Below, piece after piece: positions 11,638 through 24,166 of a stretch of DNA of 64,000 nt (the first letter of the stretch is position 1; each line of letters starts with the position of its first letter). The stretch is from Yamagishiella unicocca (lineage: Eukaryota; Chlorophyta; Chlorophyceae; Chlamydomonadales; Volvocaceae). The stretch covers positions 620,001 to 684,000 of the forward strand of contig BDSL01000011.1 in NCBI GenBank assembly GCA_003116995.1, read 5' to 3'. Made by a program: the position numbers and the translations under genes. Below the pieces are notes generated by a model. The model was not told the DNA's origin, did not search any database, and saw only the letters and a list, made by a program, of their open reading frames with translations.

Positions 11638-14600
11638 CCAGCACCAGCACCAGGCGGACGGAGGTATGAGGGGCCAGCAGGAGGCAGCGGTGCGTGCGTC
11701 GCCGTCGTCCCCGAGTCAGCAAGCGCGGCATGCATCGCCAATTGAGCAGCAGCTGGCGGCGCAGCAGCAACCGCAGCAGCAACAGCCGTGTGGCCCGCTA
11801 TGGAATGCACTGACGGTCGAATATGCAACAGGGAAAGACGGGCACTTCGACGGCCTGCAGGCCATAGCGCAGCAGCAGCGGCGGCAGCCCGACGAGGAGC
11901 CGCCGAGTACACGTCAGCAGCGCCAGGCGCTACAGCCCCCGCCCACACCGCACCAGGCTTACCGGCCACCGCCTCCACCACCGCCACAGCCATGTGCTGC
12001 GCCGCCAACCTCGGGTCAGAAGGGCGCTGAGACGCGCGCATGGTTTCCAAATCTTTGGAGCATTTTCTCCAGACCTCGTGACGAGCCAGCGGTGGGGCGC
12101 CAGAAGGAGCTGAAGCAGCAGCCATACCGTACGTCATACGGACGGTACGGCCCTTCGGACGCCCAGAGCGCCCAGCCGCTTCTGGAGCAGCAAGTCGAGG
12201 TGGGCAGCCTGGGTGCGGGCACTACAGGGGGGGGCGCCTTTGTCGAGCTGTCTTACCCGCCACAGCAGCAGCTGTCCGGCCATGACGAACAGCGCGGTGC
12301 TGGTGGTGCTGGTGGTGCTGTTGCCGGCAGCGGGACGGCGGCGCCTCGCACCACAACAGAGCCGCGTCCCGACCTGTCGGCGGCTCAGGCTGCTGCTGCC
12401 GCTGCCGCTGCAGCGGTGGCGGCTACTGCTACTGCGGCGGCGGTGACGGCGGTATCTGCTGGCCGTGTTACCGCAGCGAGCCAAGGCTGGCCTCAGCAAC
12501 GGGTCGCCGGGGGGGTGCAGCCGGAGCTGGGGGCTGCGGCACAGGTGGCCGCGTGCCGGCCAGCGGTTTCGAGTAGTGCCAGGGAGCAGGCAGCGGAAGC
12601 GCGGGTGGCGGCGGCGGAGGCGCGGGCAGCCAAGGCGGAGGAGAGGGCCGCCAGTGCGGTGCGGCTGGCGAACGAGGCGCAGCGTGAGAAGCTCCAGGCG
12701 ATGCAGCTGGAGGAGGGACGGGCCGAAGAGTTGGCGCAGCTACAAGCGTGGGCGAAACAGCGGGAGGCGCAGGTGCTGAGCGGCGGCTGTGATGCATGGG
12801 GCATGGGGCATGGGGGGTTTGATAAGAGAATCCGCGAATCCACGGCCAGGGGGGGGGGATTTCAGGGGACGGCAGGGTCGGGGGTAAGGGTGGAGGTGGA
12901 GGAGGCGCTGTCGAGGTGCTCTGGGTTTCGAGGAAGACCCGTGGATGCCAGAAAAAACCTTTTAGAACAGACGGGTGGGTTCGAGGAAGACCCGTGGATG
13001 CCCGAAAAAAAACGTTGACCCCAGACGGGCGGGGGGGAGAGGAAGCCGATGGGGGCCAGCAGTTTGGCACACAGTGCAGGTTGGCTACCCGGACCAACAA
13101 ACCTCCGCATAGCTCTGCCCCGAATGTCCCCTGTTGCGTGAGGTGTACGGCAGCCCCCAAAACCCTAAAACCTCGCTGACGTCCTAGACACGAACAGCCA
13201 CGCACGAGCGCCGTTCTGTGTGCTGTTGCCGTTCGCGCGCCCGTCGGCTGCCCGGTACGGCATCCGAAACACGTCCGCAAACCCACACCGACCTCGCCAC
13301 CACCCCCAGCAGCCCGCGTGCGGCGTTCGCGCGTTGTATGTCCACACAGCTGACCGCTCGCTCCTGTCGCTCCTCGGCCGCTGCCGCAGCTGCTTTCTCG
13401 CCTAGATCGCGCACAAGCGGAAGAGAAGCAGCTCCAGAGACAGCTGGCGGTGCGGGCGGCCTCGGAGCAGCAGCTCCAGGTGGGAATGGGGGAAAGGGGA
13501 TGTCGGGTGGGATGGGCGCGGTGGAACGGGTCGGTGAGGATTGGATACACCCGCTGACGATACCCCCGCTGGCTGCCGCTCACGGCAGCTAGCTCGTCAG
13601 AGGCGGCAGCTCCGCCGGCCGTTTCGAAGGTCCTTTGCCTGCTTGCATCTAGAAGGTTCGTTCCTTGCCTGCCTGCATCGTACGAGTCCCTCGGCTATGT
13701 GCACAGCACACTCCGCGGTCCACATCGACACCCCTCTTCTGGTCTGGGGCCCACTGTAACGGTTACTAGCTAGTAAATGACTCGTACCCCTCTTCCCTCC
13801 TACCTGCCCGCAGGCGCGGCTGCAGCAGCTGACGCGCGAGCTGGAGGTACGTGCGCCATCTACGCTAATTCTTCGCACCGTACTAGTGTCGTACGCAGCA
13901 GCCAGCTGTGCATAATGTAGTCGCCCGCCATGCGATGCATACATGCGTTGCGATTTGTAGATAGGAAGGAAGAGCGAGGGGCAGGGCTAGTCCGCGAATC
14001 TGTTAGGTGGATTGGCTGCTGAGCCGCCCGTTGCGGCGCATGCTCCGGCGCAGGTAAGCAGTGGATGTCCTCCCCGCGCTGTTCCTCTCACCCACCCACC
14101 CGACCTACACACGCTACCCACACGGGTCCCGCCCGTCGCTACCCACACACACACACTCTTTCTATTTTCCGTGGATTTCCCCGGCTAAGTGGTAAATAGC
14201 GCACACGCACAGACACGTCAGGCCCGGTCAGATGATGTAAAACAAACAGACACCCTGCACCTGGACACCCACCCTGCTGCGCCCACCCTGCTGCGCCCAT
14301 GCTGCTGCGTGCACCGCAGAGCCAAAAGGCGTTCACGTCCCAAGTAGTCCGGCAGATTGACCAGTTGCAACAGCAGGTAGAGGAGCGGGAATCCACGTTG
14401 GAGGTCACCCTGGAGCGTAATAGCGAGCTGGTGGGTGTGGGGGGGCGGGGGTAAGGGGGGGGGGAGGTGGAAGAGGGGGGCGGAAGAAGGGGTTGGGATG
14501 AGGGGTTGGACAAGCCCAGCCGGAGTCGATGAGCTTACGCAGCAGGTAGGGTTGAAGGTGTTCAGGGTTTGAGGCTGGTGTGCGTCAACTTGTGGCATTG

Positions 14601-16544
14601 CATTCGTGTGTGTGTTTTGGGCTGCTCCTGGACAGTACGACATCGACATCGACATGGTTATGTATGGAGCCATGGGTATACATCGAGTGGTGCTTGCTCA
14701 ATGTGGTGCGTGTGCGGCTGCATGTGTGGCGTTCCCTACCATACTTGTTGCCCAGGTGGATGAGCGAGACACGCTGTGGATGGAGCTCGAAGCATTGCGC
14801 GCCGACCTGCAGCCTGCTGGCAGAGGGGGCGGGGGCGGAGGCTCCCACACATCATCGCGTCCACCGCCGCCCCCCGTGCTGCGCCTCGATCCGGCGCGCC
14901 TGCTGCCCGCCGTCGACTGCGAGATTGGCTTCGGAGTCTCGGACCTGAAGGACCATTTGTACGACTTCCGGACGAGCCTGGAGGACGCGGTGGGTTTCTG
15001 GGAAGGCCGGGCTGCTGTTTGCATTGGCGGGTGGGCGGCTGCGCGGCAGGCGGTGCGGCAGGCACGGCGTGGGCGGAGGGCTGACGGTACACACTCTTTT
15101 TTTGTTTTGCCACACCCTACCACCGTCTGGTCTGGAACCCACTCTTAACACTTACTACTACCCTACCCCGCGTCGTCGAAAGCTCGACCGCTGGAACCAC
15201 CCTCGACACATACCCTCGACACATACCCATCACCGCCCTGATCTGAACCCCTTCAACAACCCTGTGAAACCCTCCCTCCCAACACACACCAGTTCTCCTT
15301 GATTGCTACCCCGCCAGATGATTTTTGCCCTCCGTTGCCAATGTCGTGTAACCGGGCCTTCTTGCCACCTCCCCCATGCCGACCTACGGGTTTCCTCTTC
15401 GCCCAAAACCCACCTCACCCCACGCGCACCCTCTTCCGCAGGTCGCCCGCCTGCTGCATGCTCCTCGCGGCCATCCGCCCCCGCCCGCATACAGCCTGGC
15501 GCAAGCCCTGCTGTCGCGTGCACTGGCGGCCGCCGGCACCGAACGCGACCAAGTAGCCTCCGGCGCCTCCGGCGCTTCCCGGAGGCTGCCCGCCGCCGCA
15601 AGTACCCTCGGCCACCTTCTGAGCAGCTGGCTGCACCGGGCCGTGTGGTCCGACCCCACTGCCTGGCTCCAATGCAACGGGGCTCCCGCGGCAGCCGCCA
15701 CCCTCCCCGCGGTCAGCGCTGCTGGGCTGGGGTCCGGGCCCGGGCTGGGGCTGGGACCACTGACGGTTGGGCCGGAGGAGAGGAACCTGCGGGCGCTGCT
15801 ACATAGCCACGCCGCGCGGCGTTGGTACGACGTCGTACGTGCCGTACAGCCGCACGACGAGCCGCGCGGCGGCGGCGGAGGCGGAGGCGGCGGAGGCGGA
15901 GGCGGAGGCGGCGTGGACGCCGACGTCGGCGAGGGGTTCAGGGCGGTGCAGGCGGCGGTGGATGCTATCGCGCGGGGGCTGGCGGGGGCGCTGGCGACGG
16001 AGGCGGAAGCGGCGGGGCTGCCGCCGCCGCCCGTCGGTGCCACCGCCCGCGCGCTGCGGGAACTGGCGCACCGCGCGCTGCACCTCGGCCTCTTCGCGCC
16101 CGCTGCTCACCCGCTGATGAGACTGGTTGCGGCGCCGGTCGTCGGCGCCGCCAAATGCCCGGGCGCTGCAGCTACAGGGCCGGCCGCCGTCCCCGGGCTT
16201 CGCAAGTTGGTCCGCACCCATCAGTTCGCTGAGAGCATCGTTCCTCTGCCGCCGCCGTCAGCGTCGACGATCGCGTCGGCAGGGAGTGCAGCGGCGGCGG
16301 CGGCGGCGGCGGCGGGTGGCGGCGGCCGGGTGCAGCCGCCGGGCTCCAGCCAGGATGAGCTCTTGGTGCTGTGCAGCCTGGCGCCTGGCGCCGTGTACGA
16401 CGTTGACGGCCTGCTGTACGGCGGCGCCGCGGCGGAGGGGGCTGTGTGGACTGGTTGCGTGTGCGCGGTGCGGGAGCAGGTGCTGGCGGTGACGTGGAAG
16501 CCGGCGGAGGGCAAGTCCGCCGCGGTGGCGGCGCCGGCGGCGGC

Positions 16545-16592
<48 letters not shown>

Positions 16593-16681
16593 GGCGGCGC
16601 CGGTGGCGGCGGCGACGACGACGACGACGCGATCGTCCAACGGTGCCGCCACGGCACCCTCGCGGACGCCACAGCGGCAGC

Positions 16682-16720
<39 letters not shown>

Positions 16721-17925
16721 TGGTTCCCCCAGCAGTGGCGATGCCGGCGCCACCGCCGTGTCCAGTATCGCCCCAGCCACCGGTGCCACCGTCCACACCG
16801 CCGCGAGGGCTGGAGCTCCTCCAAGCGCAGGCGGCCGCGGAGGTGGTCGGCGTCGCGGCAACCTCCGCGAAGGCAACAGAGCCGCCTCCCCTGGAGCCGC
16901 GGCCTGACGGTGGGGATCGCCAAACGGACTGCAGCCTCCGCAAGCCGGACACTGCAGCCGCAGCCGGATCAATGGAGGCGGGCGGTAGGCCTACAGCGCC
17001 GCCGGCGCAGTCTGTGCCGGCGACCAAGTCGGGCCCGCGCAGCAGCAACTCCGGCGGCGCCGCCCCTTCGGCGGAAAGCTCCATCGTCCAGCCTGTCGTA
17101 CCTTCGCGTGAAGGCTCCATCGTCCAGCCTGTCGTACCTTCGCGTGAAGGCTCCATCGTCCAGCCTGTCGTACCTTCGCGTGAAGGCTCCATCGTCCAGC
17201 CTGTCGTACCTTCGCGTGAAGGCTCCATCGTCCAGCCTGTCGTACCTTCGCGTGAAGGCTCCATCGTCCAGCCTGTCGTACCTTCGCGTGAAGGCTCGTG
17301 TAACCAGCCACTGGCGCCGTCCTCGGCCAGTGTGGCTCACGGACACGCTCCGTCAGCACAAAGCGCAGCCAGCCCACTGGGAGTCACTGTGGCGGAAAGC
17401 TCCAACCGGCCTGTCCAGCTGGTAGACGAGGGCTCGGCTGCCGGGGCCGGCCAACTGTCGACAGTTGGTTCGGGCAACCGTCAGGAGGCTGCGCATCATG
17501 GCTCCCGCGGAAAAAGGAGCCGGCATCGCCGCGGCATCGGCAGCATCAATAGCGACAGCGTTAATCAACTAGCGAGCGCCGGCAGCGTCGAGAGCATCGG
17601 CAGCAACAAGCAGGGAGGCAATGGCTGTAGCATCGACAGCAGCTCGGGCAGCTCGAGCAGCAACAGCAGCAGCAGGAACGGCAGCGGCCCGGGCGTTGGC
17701 GGAGCGGCCAAGAGCCTGTCGTATGCACATATCGTCGCGAAGGAAACTACTGCCTCCGCAGCGGTACAGCCACTACAGGGTACGGCCAAGCGGCCTGGGG
17801 GAGCGGCGCTGGCTACCAGCAACGCCGCTGCTGTTGGTGGGACTGCTGCTCACCCCGGTGGGGGGAGCTCGTCGGCGCCGCCGCGCAGCGACATCACCTG
17901 GTCCAGCGGCGGTAGGGGACGTTGA
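9134..17925 (+). CDS. Very large Gln/Ala/Pro-rich coiled-coil protein, unknown function
   Basis: Exon 1 is huge (ATG 9134 to about 12772 or 12788) and low-complexity: Gly/Pro/Gln-rich, Ala/Pro tracts, then polyQ with QH interruptions (11482-11653). It ends in a heptad-like helix starting VAAAEARAAKAEERAASAVR. Smaller exons at about 13406-13479, 13814-13846, 14320-14430 and 14756-14989 extend the coiled coil (for example RQIDQLQQQVEERESTLEV). The last exon, 15442-17925, has a helical Ala/Leu-rich region (LRALLHSHAARRWYDVVRAV), a second polyQ, six GSIVQPVVPSRE repeats and a Ser-rich tail ending at TGA 17923-17925. The total is near 2190 aa. The exon 1/2 junction is unsettled: the good CAG donor after 12772 is phase 0, while exon 2 needs phase 1, which a weaker GTGATG donor after 12788 would supply. 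No catalytic domain was recognised; a scaffold or RNA-granule type protein is only a guess from composition. Confidence 0.65.
11482..11653 (+). repeat. CAG repeat encoding polyglutamine
   Basis: The tract is a near-pure CAG run broken by GAG, CGG and CAC codons, read as Gln with Glu, Arg and His. It lies in exon 1 of the large Gln-rich gene. In shifted frames the tract encodes poly-Ser or, on the minus strand, poly-Ala/Leu; those long shadow frames were discarded. Confidence 0.95.
12814..12857 (-). repeat. Dispersed repeat family C, copy 1
   Basis: The plus strand reads GGTTTGATAAGAGAATCCGC followed by GAATCCACGGCC. It is near the donor of the first intron of the Gln-rich gene, purine-rich strand in sense. 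Confidence 0.8.
12926..12975 (+). repeat. Dispersed repeat family B, copy 1
   Basis: Contains GAGGAAGACCCGTGGATGCC followed by an A-rich run and AGAACAGACGGG. It lies about 150 bases inside the first intron of the Gln-rich gene, purine-rich strand in sense orientation. Confidence 0.8.
12979..13017 (+). repeat. Dispersed repeat family B, copy 2
   Basis: Immediately follows copy 1 in the same intron and orientation. Shares the GAGGAAGACCCGTGGATGCC core and the A-rich run. Confidence 0.8.
13736..13769 (+). repeat. Dispersed repeat family A, copy 7
   Basis: GGTCTGGGGCCCACTGTAAC core followed by GGTTACTAG, in an intron of the Gln-rich gene, sense. Confidence 0.75.
15124..15161 (+). repeat. Dispersed repeat family A, copy 8
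   Basis: GGTCTGGAACCCACTCTTAA core followed by CACTTACTACTA, in the last intron of the Gln-rich gene, sense. Confidence 0.75.
17077..17292 (+). repeat. Six 36-bp in-frame tandem repeats (12-aa unit)
   Basis: Six copies of a 36-bp unit encode GSIVQPVVPSRE (the first begins with AGC for Ser instead of GGC). They sit in the last exon of the Gln-rich gene. The copies are essentially identical at the nucleotide level, including synonymous positions, which points to recent expansion or gene-conversion homogenisation. Confidence 0.95.
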
Positions 17926-19264
17926 GGGAGTAACGAAACGGGCGCCGTCGTGCCATCAACTGTGGGTGGGTGTGGGTGGGTGAGGTGGGTTGCGGCGGGG
18001 TTAGGGGCGGCCGCGGGTGGTAGCGGGGGGGGGGCTTGTCACGCATAGGACGAAAGTGGGGAGGGACGCGGTGGAGACAGGAACGGTTGCGACATGTCCT
18101 TCACAGGTGATGGTGGTGGTGGTGTGACGATGATAATGACAGATGTTGGTGCTTCGTCACCAGAAGCAAAGTGGCGTCGGTTTGCAGGGCGTCGTTTCGC
18201 TGGGAGCCGTCCAATGGTGGTTGCTGTGGGCAAAGGCAACTTTCGAGTTTATTTAGGGATTTCAGGATTGAGGGATTTACATAGCGATATCCCAGCACAT
18301 GGAGGCATATCCCGATGTTGCGATTTGGGTATTCGCAAGTCCATAACGCCACTAGGGGCAACGAACGCAAGCAAGGGTGGCGCTCATCGCTGCAGACGTT
18401 GACGCATGTTAAGATTGTACTTTTCGATTCCACGTCTTTGGGTTCCGCGGGCTTAGCGCCCATTTGGGTTGTGCGTCCCATTGTAATGAACCGGTACACA
18501 TATTTGAGCGTCGGCCAGGCGCTCATGCCGAAATCACTTCTACCTGCCGAAATCACTTCTACCTTCTAATGGTGGAAGCCTTCTAGAGCGATTGGCGCAC
18601 GCAGCTGCCCGCTGCAGTGCAGGGTTCAAACAATCAGCTTTCCCGCGATTTTTGCGACACACTACTCACAACTGATCGTGGTTTGAGATGGTCAAGCAAC
18701 CCTAAAGTAAGCCTCTGACCGTAACAGCGACATGTGTCCGTTCCGGAGAACCTCGGAACGGTCTCTCAATCGTCTAGGGACAACGGTGGCTAGCCATTCG
18801 GGGCATTCGCCGAGCAACCGAAATAACGCAACAGATATGCCGGGCCGCATTTTTGACCTGTCACGTGGCATCATATTAATAAGCTTCAGGCTTTTCTGTT
18901 GCACGCAGTCACTGTCGGCGGATGTTTCGGACCAAACCCTTTCTGGAACACACGTCGTCCCTTGACTCCAATGATGGTTCATGCTGTAGACATTCAATCG
19001 AATAACAACATTTTTGTAGAGATCGAAACAATCATCAGCGGATGGCGTTCTGTGCTAGGGTTGATCATGGATTCGGTTACGTGAACAACTAAGGTACGCA
19101 CCGGTACACATTTGTAACAGGCTTCAAAAGCATTCCACGCGCTACACAAGCATCATACGCACACTCACAAAACACTTACACAATTTCCTCCCATATACTC
19201 TCATGCGCACGCGGTATATTCGCGTAGCCGGTGGTCGCCAAGCAACAAACCCTACAGCTGCGAA
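17926..19264. other. 3'UTR of Gln-rich gene and promoter of next gene
   Basis: TGTAA motifs at 18482-18486 and 19113-19117 are candidate poly(A) signals. The last part presumably holds the promoter of the gene at 19265. Short frames on both strands have no splice support and no recognised similarity. Confidence 0.55.
18482..18486 (+). terminator. Candidate TGTAA poly(A) signal of Gln-rich gene
   Basis: First TGTAA noticed after the stop at 17925, implying a 3'UTR of about 560 bases. Confidence 0.4.
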
Positions 19265-21627
19265 ATGTGGAATCCGACACCTTCGTCAGTCGACGCGCCT
19301 CTTCACATGTTGCCTGATAAAACTGTCTCAATTAGCAGGGACTCGTCAGATGGTTTGTTGAGTCCCGATGACCTCGCCGACCTGCTCGCCGACGCATCAG
19401 CGCTGCCCCGAGCCGCAGGCCTCGACAGCCAAGTTGCGACAACTCAGCAGAGTTGCGGCTTGTGTGGAAATGACATGTCTTGCAGCTCGTGGACTGAGGT
19501 GCCTGGTCTGGAGCTCTCGGATAACGACTCTTGGCATACCGTCCCTATGCGGGTCGTGTTTGGGCTCGAGCGGCGCGGCTCAGCCACGCCGCCGGCATCC
19601 CTTGACACCTGGCTTTCCACAAGTTGCATTAATTGCCTAAAGTCGCGCTTTGAACGCCAGATTCCGAGCTGCCTGCCTCAGTCTAGGGCTGGCTCGTTCC
19701 GCGATGTACATCAGGACGACTGCGGAACTGCAACAATCGGTAGTCATTTCGCAACAGGTGATAGCAGCAGCGTAGACACCGACATGGCGGCCTGCAGCAC
19801 CGTTACCAGCGGCTCCGACAGCCAAAGCGACCTGGTGAATCTTCCGCAGGCTAGGCCCGAACGCGGCCTCGCTGGGCGGTTTTCACTTCTATCATCAAGA
19901 TTGTGCAATCCACCAGACTGCTTCGATTCGGGATCTACCCTAATCATACATGAATGTGGCTCGCCGCCCGACGTCGAAGACCCGACATGGCATGGTCTGA
20001 AACCAAGCGCCAGCGCCACAGACGCGTACGAGGCATCCTCGATTGAGCTGGTTGTCGATACTTTCCTGGAGGAGCACGCCAAGGAGTCTATGGGGGCTTC
20101 AGAACCCAGACGCTGTTATAGCGGTGGAAGCGCTGGTTGGGGCGCGAGGCGCCGCAGCTTGCTCGGCTACTACAGCGGGAGCAGTCGCGTTGCTGCCAAC
20201 GCACCACTTCAGCCGAGCCAGCGTTCCACGAGTAAGTTCCCAGAGGCGTCCATGGCCTGCTGCCCCTGTCGTCAGTGCAAACGCGCAGTTTGACATCAAC
20301 GTACGTTGCGAAGTCCGACTAGCTTGTCCTACATTTTGCAGCATAGCGTAGCAACCCGACATGCGGCATGCGAACTGTTGAGAAGGCAAACCAGCAAGCT
20401 ACAAGAGGAACGGCGAGTAACGAGCACTTAGCTTAGCTACTTGAAGCTGGAACATGGAACTTATCCTAGCAAGAATGTCAGCTAACCTGACGCGAACAAG
20501 CAACCCTCGTTCCTCACCCGCAATGCCCTCCATCTGCAGAACCCGCGAACGCGTTCAAGCACTCTGCGCAGTGCCCTCCCGTCCACCCCGCGCTGGCGGC
20601 GGCAGTCCGGGACGCCGAGATCATCCCGCCACAGCCTACACCGCCGCCGCGGCTGCCAGCTGCCACCGCCGCCGCAATGGACCACGCGAGCCCCTCCATC
20701 GACACGCAGACACCCCTGCCGCCACCGTCGCCAGGAGTCCCAGCACCCGCGCAGCCGTCGACCTCAGAGGCTGCGATCCTCATCGGTGCCGCCCCGCCGG
20801 CTGCCGCCGCTGCCAGCCCCATGGTGTCGCCGTTCGCCTGCCTGTGCTCCAGCGCCCTCTTCCAGGACCACGAGCTCTCTGACGAGTCCGTGCACGGTGG
20901 CAGGCCTCGCCACCCCTCCGCTGGACCCGCCATGGCCCAGAGCAGCGGATGGCTGAGCTACCGCGAGGCATCCGCCGGCAGCGCCACGAGCTTGGCAGCC
21001 GCGGCTGCTGCTGCCTCCTTCTCAGCCTCACAGCACCTGCTAGAAAGACTGTGTGAGATCGACGGTATGGAAGGTGACTACCGCATGCCCTGCACCACCA
21101 AGTCAGGTGCTGCGGATGCAAGCGGTGCAGATGGGGCCAAGGAGATATGGAAGTGCATCGCCAGCGTGCGGTCTCCCGACCCCGCCGCTGTCGGCAGCAG
21201 CGAGGTGAAGGACTCGGCGGGCGCAGTAGCGCGAGACAACCGGAACTCAGCAGCTGCTGAGCAGCTTCAGGCGTTGCAGCTCGCGCCCACAGCGTTCCTG
21301 CTGCTTGCCCTGGCGCAGCGCCTGGTGCGCTGGTGCGTTCGCCTCCTCGGCGCCGTCCTGAGGACTGTCTTGCTGCAGCCGGTGCTTGCCTGGTGCTGGC
21401 TCAACCTGGCAGTGCTGCAGGCCATGGTGCGGTTCGTGCTCCCGGGCCACTCCGGAGGGGCGGCCGGCGCACTGGCGGCAGCAGGCATGTTGCCGGCGCC
21501 GACTGCGGTGACTCACAGTGCTGTCGCGCATGGCCCAGGTGCCGCGGAGCGCAAGCCGGTGATGGCTGGGTATGCGAGGGCAACGGACGGCGATGCCCCT
21601 TCACGCGCGCCGTTCGGGGTAGCGTAG
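19265..21627 (+). CDS. Two-exon gene, unknown protein with hydrophobic C-terminal region
   Basis: Exon 1 runs from ATG 19265 to 20231, where a strong GTAAGT donor follows. Exon 2 starts after CTGCAG at 20540 and ends at TGA 21625-21627. The phases fit (one base plus two), giving 684 aa; without the splice, exon 1 would stop at 20293. The N-terminal half is polar and Ser-rich with a CGLCGNDMSC cysteine cluster and scattered Cys pairs. The middle is Ala/Pro-rich. Near the C-terminus two hydrophobic stretches (TAFLLLALAQRLVRWCVRLL and VLLQPVLAWCWLNLAVLQAM) could form a membrane hairpin. A TGTAA lies 346 bases past the stop. No family was recognised; localisation to a membrane is inferred from hydrophobicity only. 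Confidence 0.62.
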
Positions 21628-24166
21628 AGGGCGGACCCGAAGAGGGCCCTATACATTGGGGGCAGGACCCGAGGAGGGCCTTGCCTGCTCGTATGTGCTG
21701 GCCCTTCGTAAACTAGGAGTTTGAGTAGGCTTTCTGCCTGTGTGCTGCGTTTTGTTCAGCGCGTGGATGGAACGTGCCCTGTATGTGCGACAGTGCGCAA
21801 GCACAGGTGGCAGCTAGTTGGCGCGCGTTTGATGGAGGCTGCAGCACGAGGTGGATGTAGGTGGTCCGCAGCTATGTGCTACCGTCTACATTTTACGAGC
21901 GGAGCGTCGTCGCGGTTTTACTTTCCGTTGCGAACACCTGTATGCAGATGACAAGACGAGGTCATGGAACCCTGTAATGCGCGTTGAGGATAGTGCAGGG
22001 CTCTGGCCGGCGAGCGAGGCCGCAGTGGGGCGCATTGCACCAAATGGTGTATCGCTGCGCACCGCGTGTATGACTACAGTAGGAGTATTCTGGTTTCTTT
22101 CTGGCGCTGCCGCAAATAATTTTGCCCTCGCCTCATTAGCTTGTATCGTGATCTTCTTCTGATTGCTTTTGCGTGGCCAGCGCTGCCGATGCGGCAACGC
22201 TTTTGCTTGTCTTGTAGGGCCGGGTACCTGTCCCTGGGCCCTAGCCGTCCTGCTAGCAATCTGGAATCCTGTGAGAGCGGCGTTGACGTTATTCCTAACT
22301 GTGTGACTCTTGGTGTGCTATTTCTGCTAATGGACAAAGAAAGCTTTAAGAAGGAGTGGCAAGAAGAATAACAGGGTGCGCGCGGTTGTTGATGTTGCGG
22401 GCGGCGCGGCGCGAGTGGCAACCATACATTTGCCAAGGAGGTGGCATTGCCAGTAGCAGATGTTTTAGCGTACGTGTCATTAGGTTCAGTCCTTGCCGGC
22501 TGCATGGCTCGCATCACCTAGGTCGCCGGGCACTTTCGGAGGCACACTTTCGATGCAGTTATCCTGGCAGGGACGCTGAGGGCCGGGAGCGCTATCGCAT
22601 AGGTGAATCATGCCACGGTCCGGTACGTGCACGAACGTGACGTTTGATTTCGCGAGTGCGCACGGCCACCCATTCCTGCCCCAAGTTACGTGCGGGCTGC
22701 CAATGAGCCTGATAGGCTTAGATTTACAGATGGGCGTTGCCGAGGCTAGAGTGGGCCGATCGTAGGTAGGAGCTGCTTGAGTGCGTTTGGGAGTTTGTGG
22801 GAAGTGCTTCCAACACGTCCCTGTCCCCGACTAGGCCCAATCGAGATTGTTTGGGGCGCACATGAAGATAATATTGGCATGTCGCATCGGGATTACTTGG
22901 TGTACTTTTATACCTTTTCCTGATTTCTGACCAGTTCCATATGTGGGCGAAGTTAGCGGGAGTTTCAATTAGTTCTAGCAGCGCTGGCCGACGCCGGTGA
23001 TGCCGTACCTGTACTCTCTTGGTGGAGAATACTGGTGGCGCATGTGCAGTTTGCCGCTAGGTTATTATTCTTTTCACCTTTTGTAGGTGAGCATTCGGAG
23101 ATATGGGCGTTCGCGTTGCACCCGCTGTCGCAGGCAGGAGGGGCACAGCGTCAAGGAGGTCCGTGCACCAGTCCCAGGCGTCGCCTTGCGTCCCAAGAGC
23201 ACGGCGGGCCATTGTAGATTGCGCTGTCTTACCATGTGCTTTACGTCGCCGCTTGAGCTGCTAGATGCCTATCGTAGCGCTCCGCGCTTGGCTTGCAAAA
23301 CACATGCTAGGCGGCGTGCAGGGCTTTTGGCAAGGAGTGGGCATGTGGGCAAAAACAAGCCTGTTCAACCACATCATTGCGTTCCGCAACCACCCCAAAG
23401 GTGGAATGTTAGTTATCGGGTCACTGATGCTATAGTAGTGCTTTGATGCCCTTGCGTGACAAGTGTGTTGCAGTTGGTCGGACTGCGCCCGTTGTGTCCC
23501 GTCTATGTAATGCCTTGACCCCAACTTAAACCCATCGTGTATCCGATTCCGGTATTCCTATCAGGGATTCCCCACCGCACCAGGTCACATTAGCTCGATC
23601 ACACCTTTCCAGACCTGCCGCTGCTACCGATCCCGACCGATCCTTGCCAACGGGGCGGCTCCGCAATCCTGCAAACATGGAGCTGGAGGTTTTAGAAGCA
23701 GCATAACAGGTGCAGCAGGGGGTGAGCTGCTGACGGAATTTTAGATGCACGGGAGGGCACGGGCCTGTTGCCCCGACACATAGGAGCCGACGCGGGTTGC
23801 GGGCAGCAGTCCTAGCAGCTATCACACACAGGAGCAGGACTTTAGCAGAGAGCTCCGCAGCGTTGGGAAGATATCTGGCAAGGTTGTTAGTGGGGGCACC
23901 ATGGCGCGGCCTCGCTGCGCGCGCAAGGCACAGCACGGCGCACGGTGGCGCGTGCATGCCGCACGACTGGCATAATTGACGTCATCTCGACTCAGGTCGC
24001 GACAGTACTAATAACATCTCATATGGAATCGTTATAGCAAATTACTTAGTTTCTCTGCTGGCGTTGCCGGCGACCCTGGCTAAATACTCCTTGGGAGGGG
24101 CTTGACCTGGTTCGCGCCAACGCACACCACTGCCCCTTCTGTTAGCCAGTTTCTACGAGTTTCAGA
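21628..24166. other. Long stretch without a supported gene
   Basis: After the 3'UTR of the previous gene (to about 22000) there is roughly 2 kb with only short frames on either strand and no exon-like splice pairing. It looks less GC-rich than the coding regions and carries none of the repeat families seen elsewhere. The promoter of the DUF3067 gene is expected at its right end. Confidence 0.55.
21973..21977 (+). terminator. TGTAA poly(A) signal of the 19265-21627 gene
   Basis: TGTAA lies 346 bases downstream of the stop codon, a typical distance for volvocine 3'UTRs. Confidence 0.6.

Noticed and set aside
11361..12137. Poly-Ala and poly-Leu frames opposite the CAG tract
   Set aside because: Alternative readings of the polyQ-encoding repeat.
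12468..13583. 371-aa minus-strand open frame across the Gln-rich gene's first intron
   Set aside because: It crosses repeats B and C and the end of exon 1 antisense; no recognisable domain.
16172..17264. Minus-strand frames of 266-347 aa over the last Gln-rich exon
   Set aside because: Shadow frames generated by GCG-rich and 36-bp repeat sequence.
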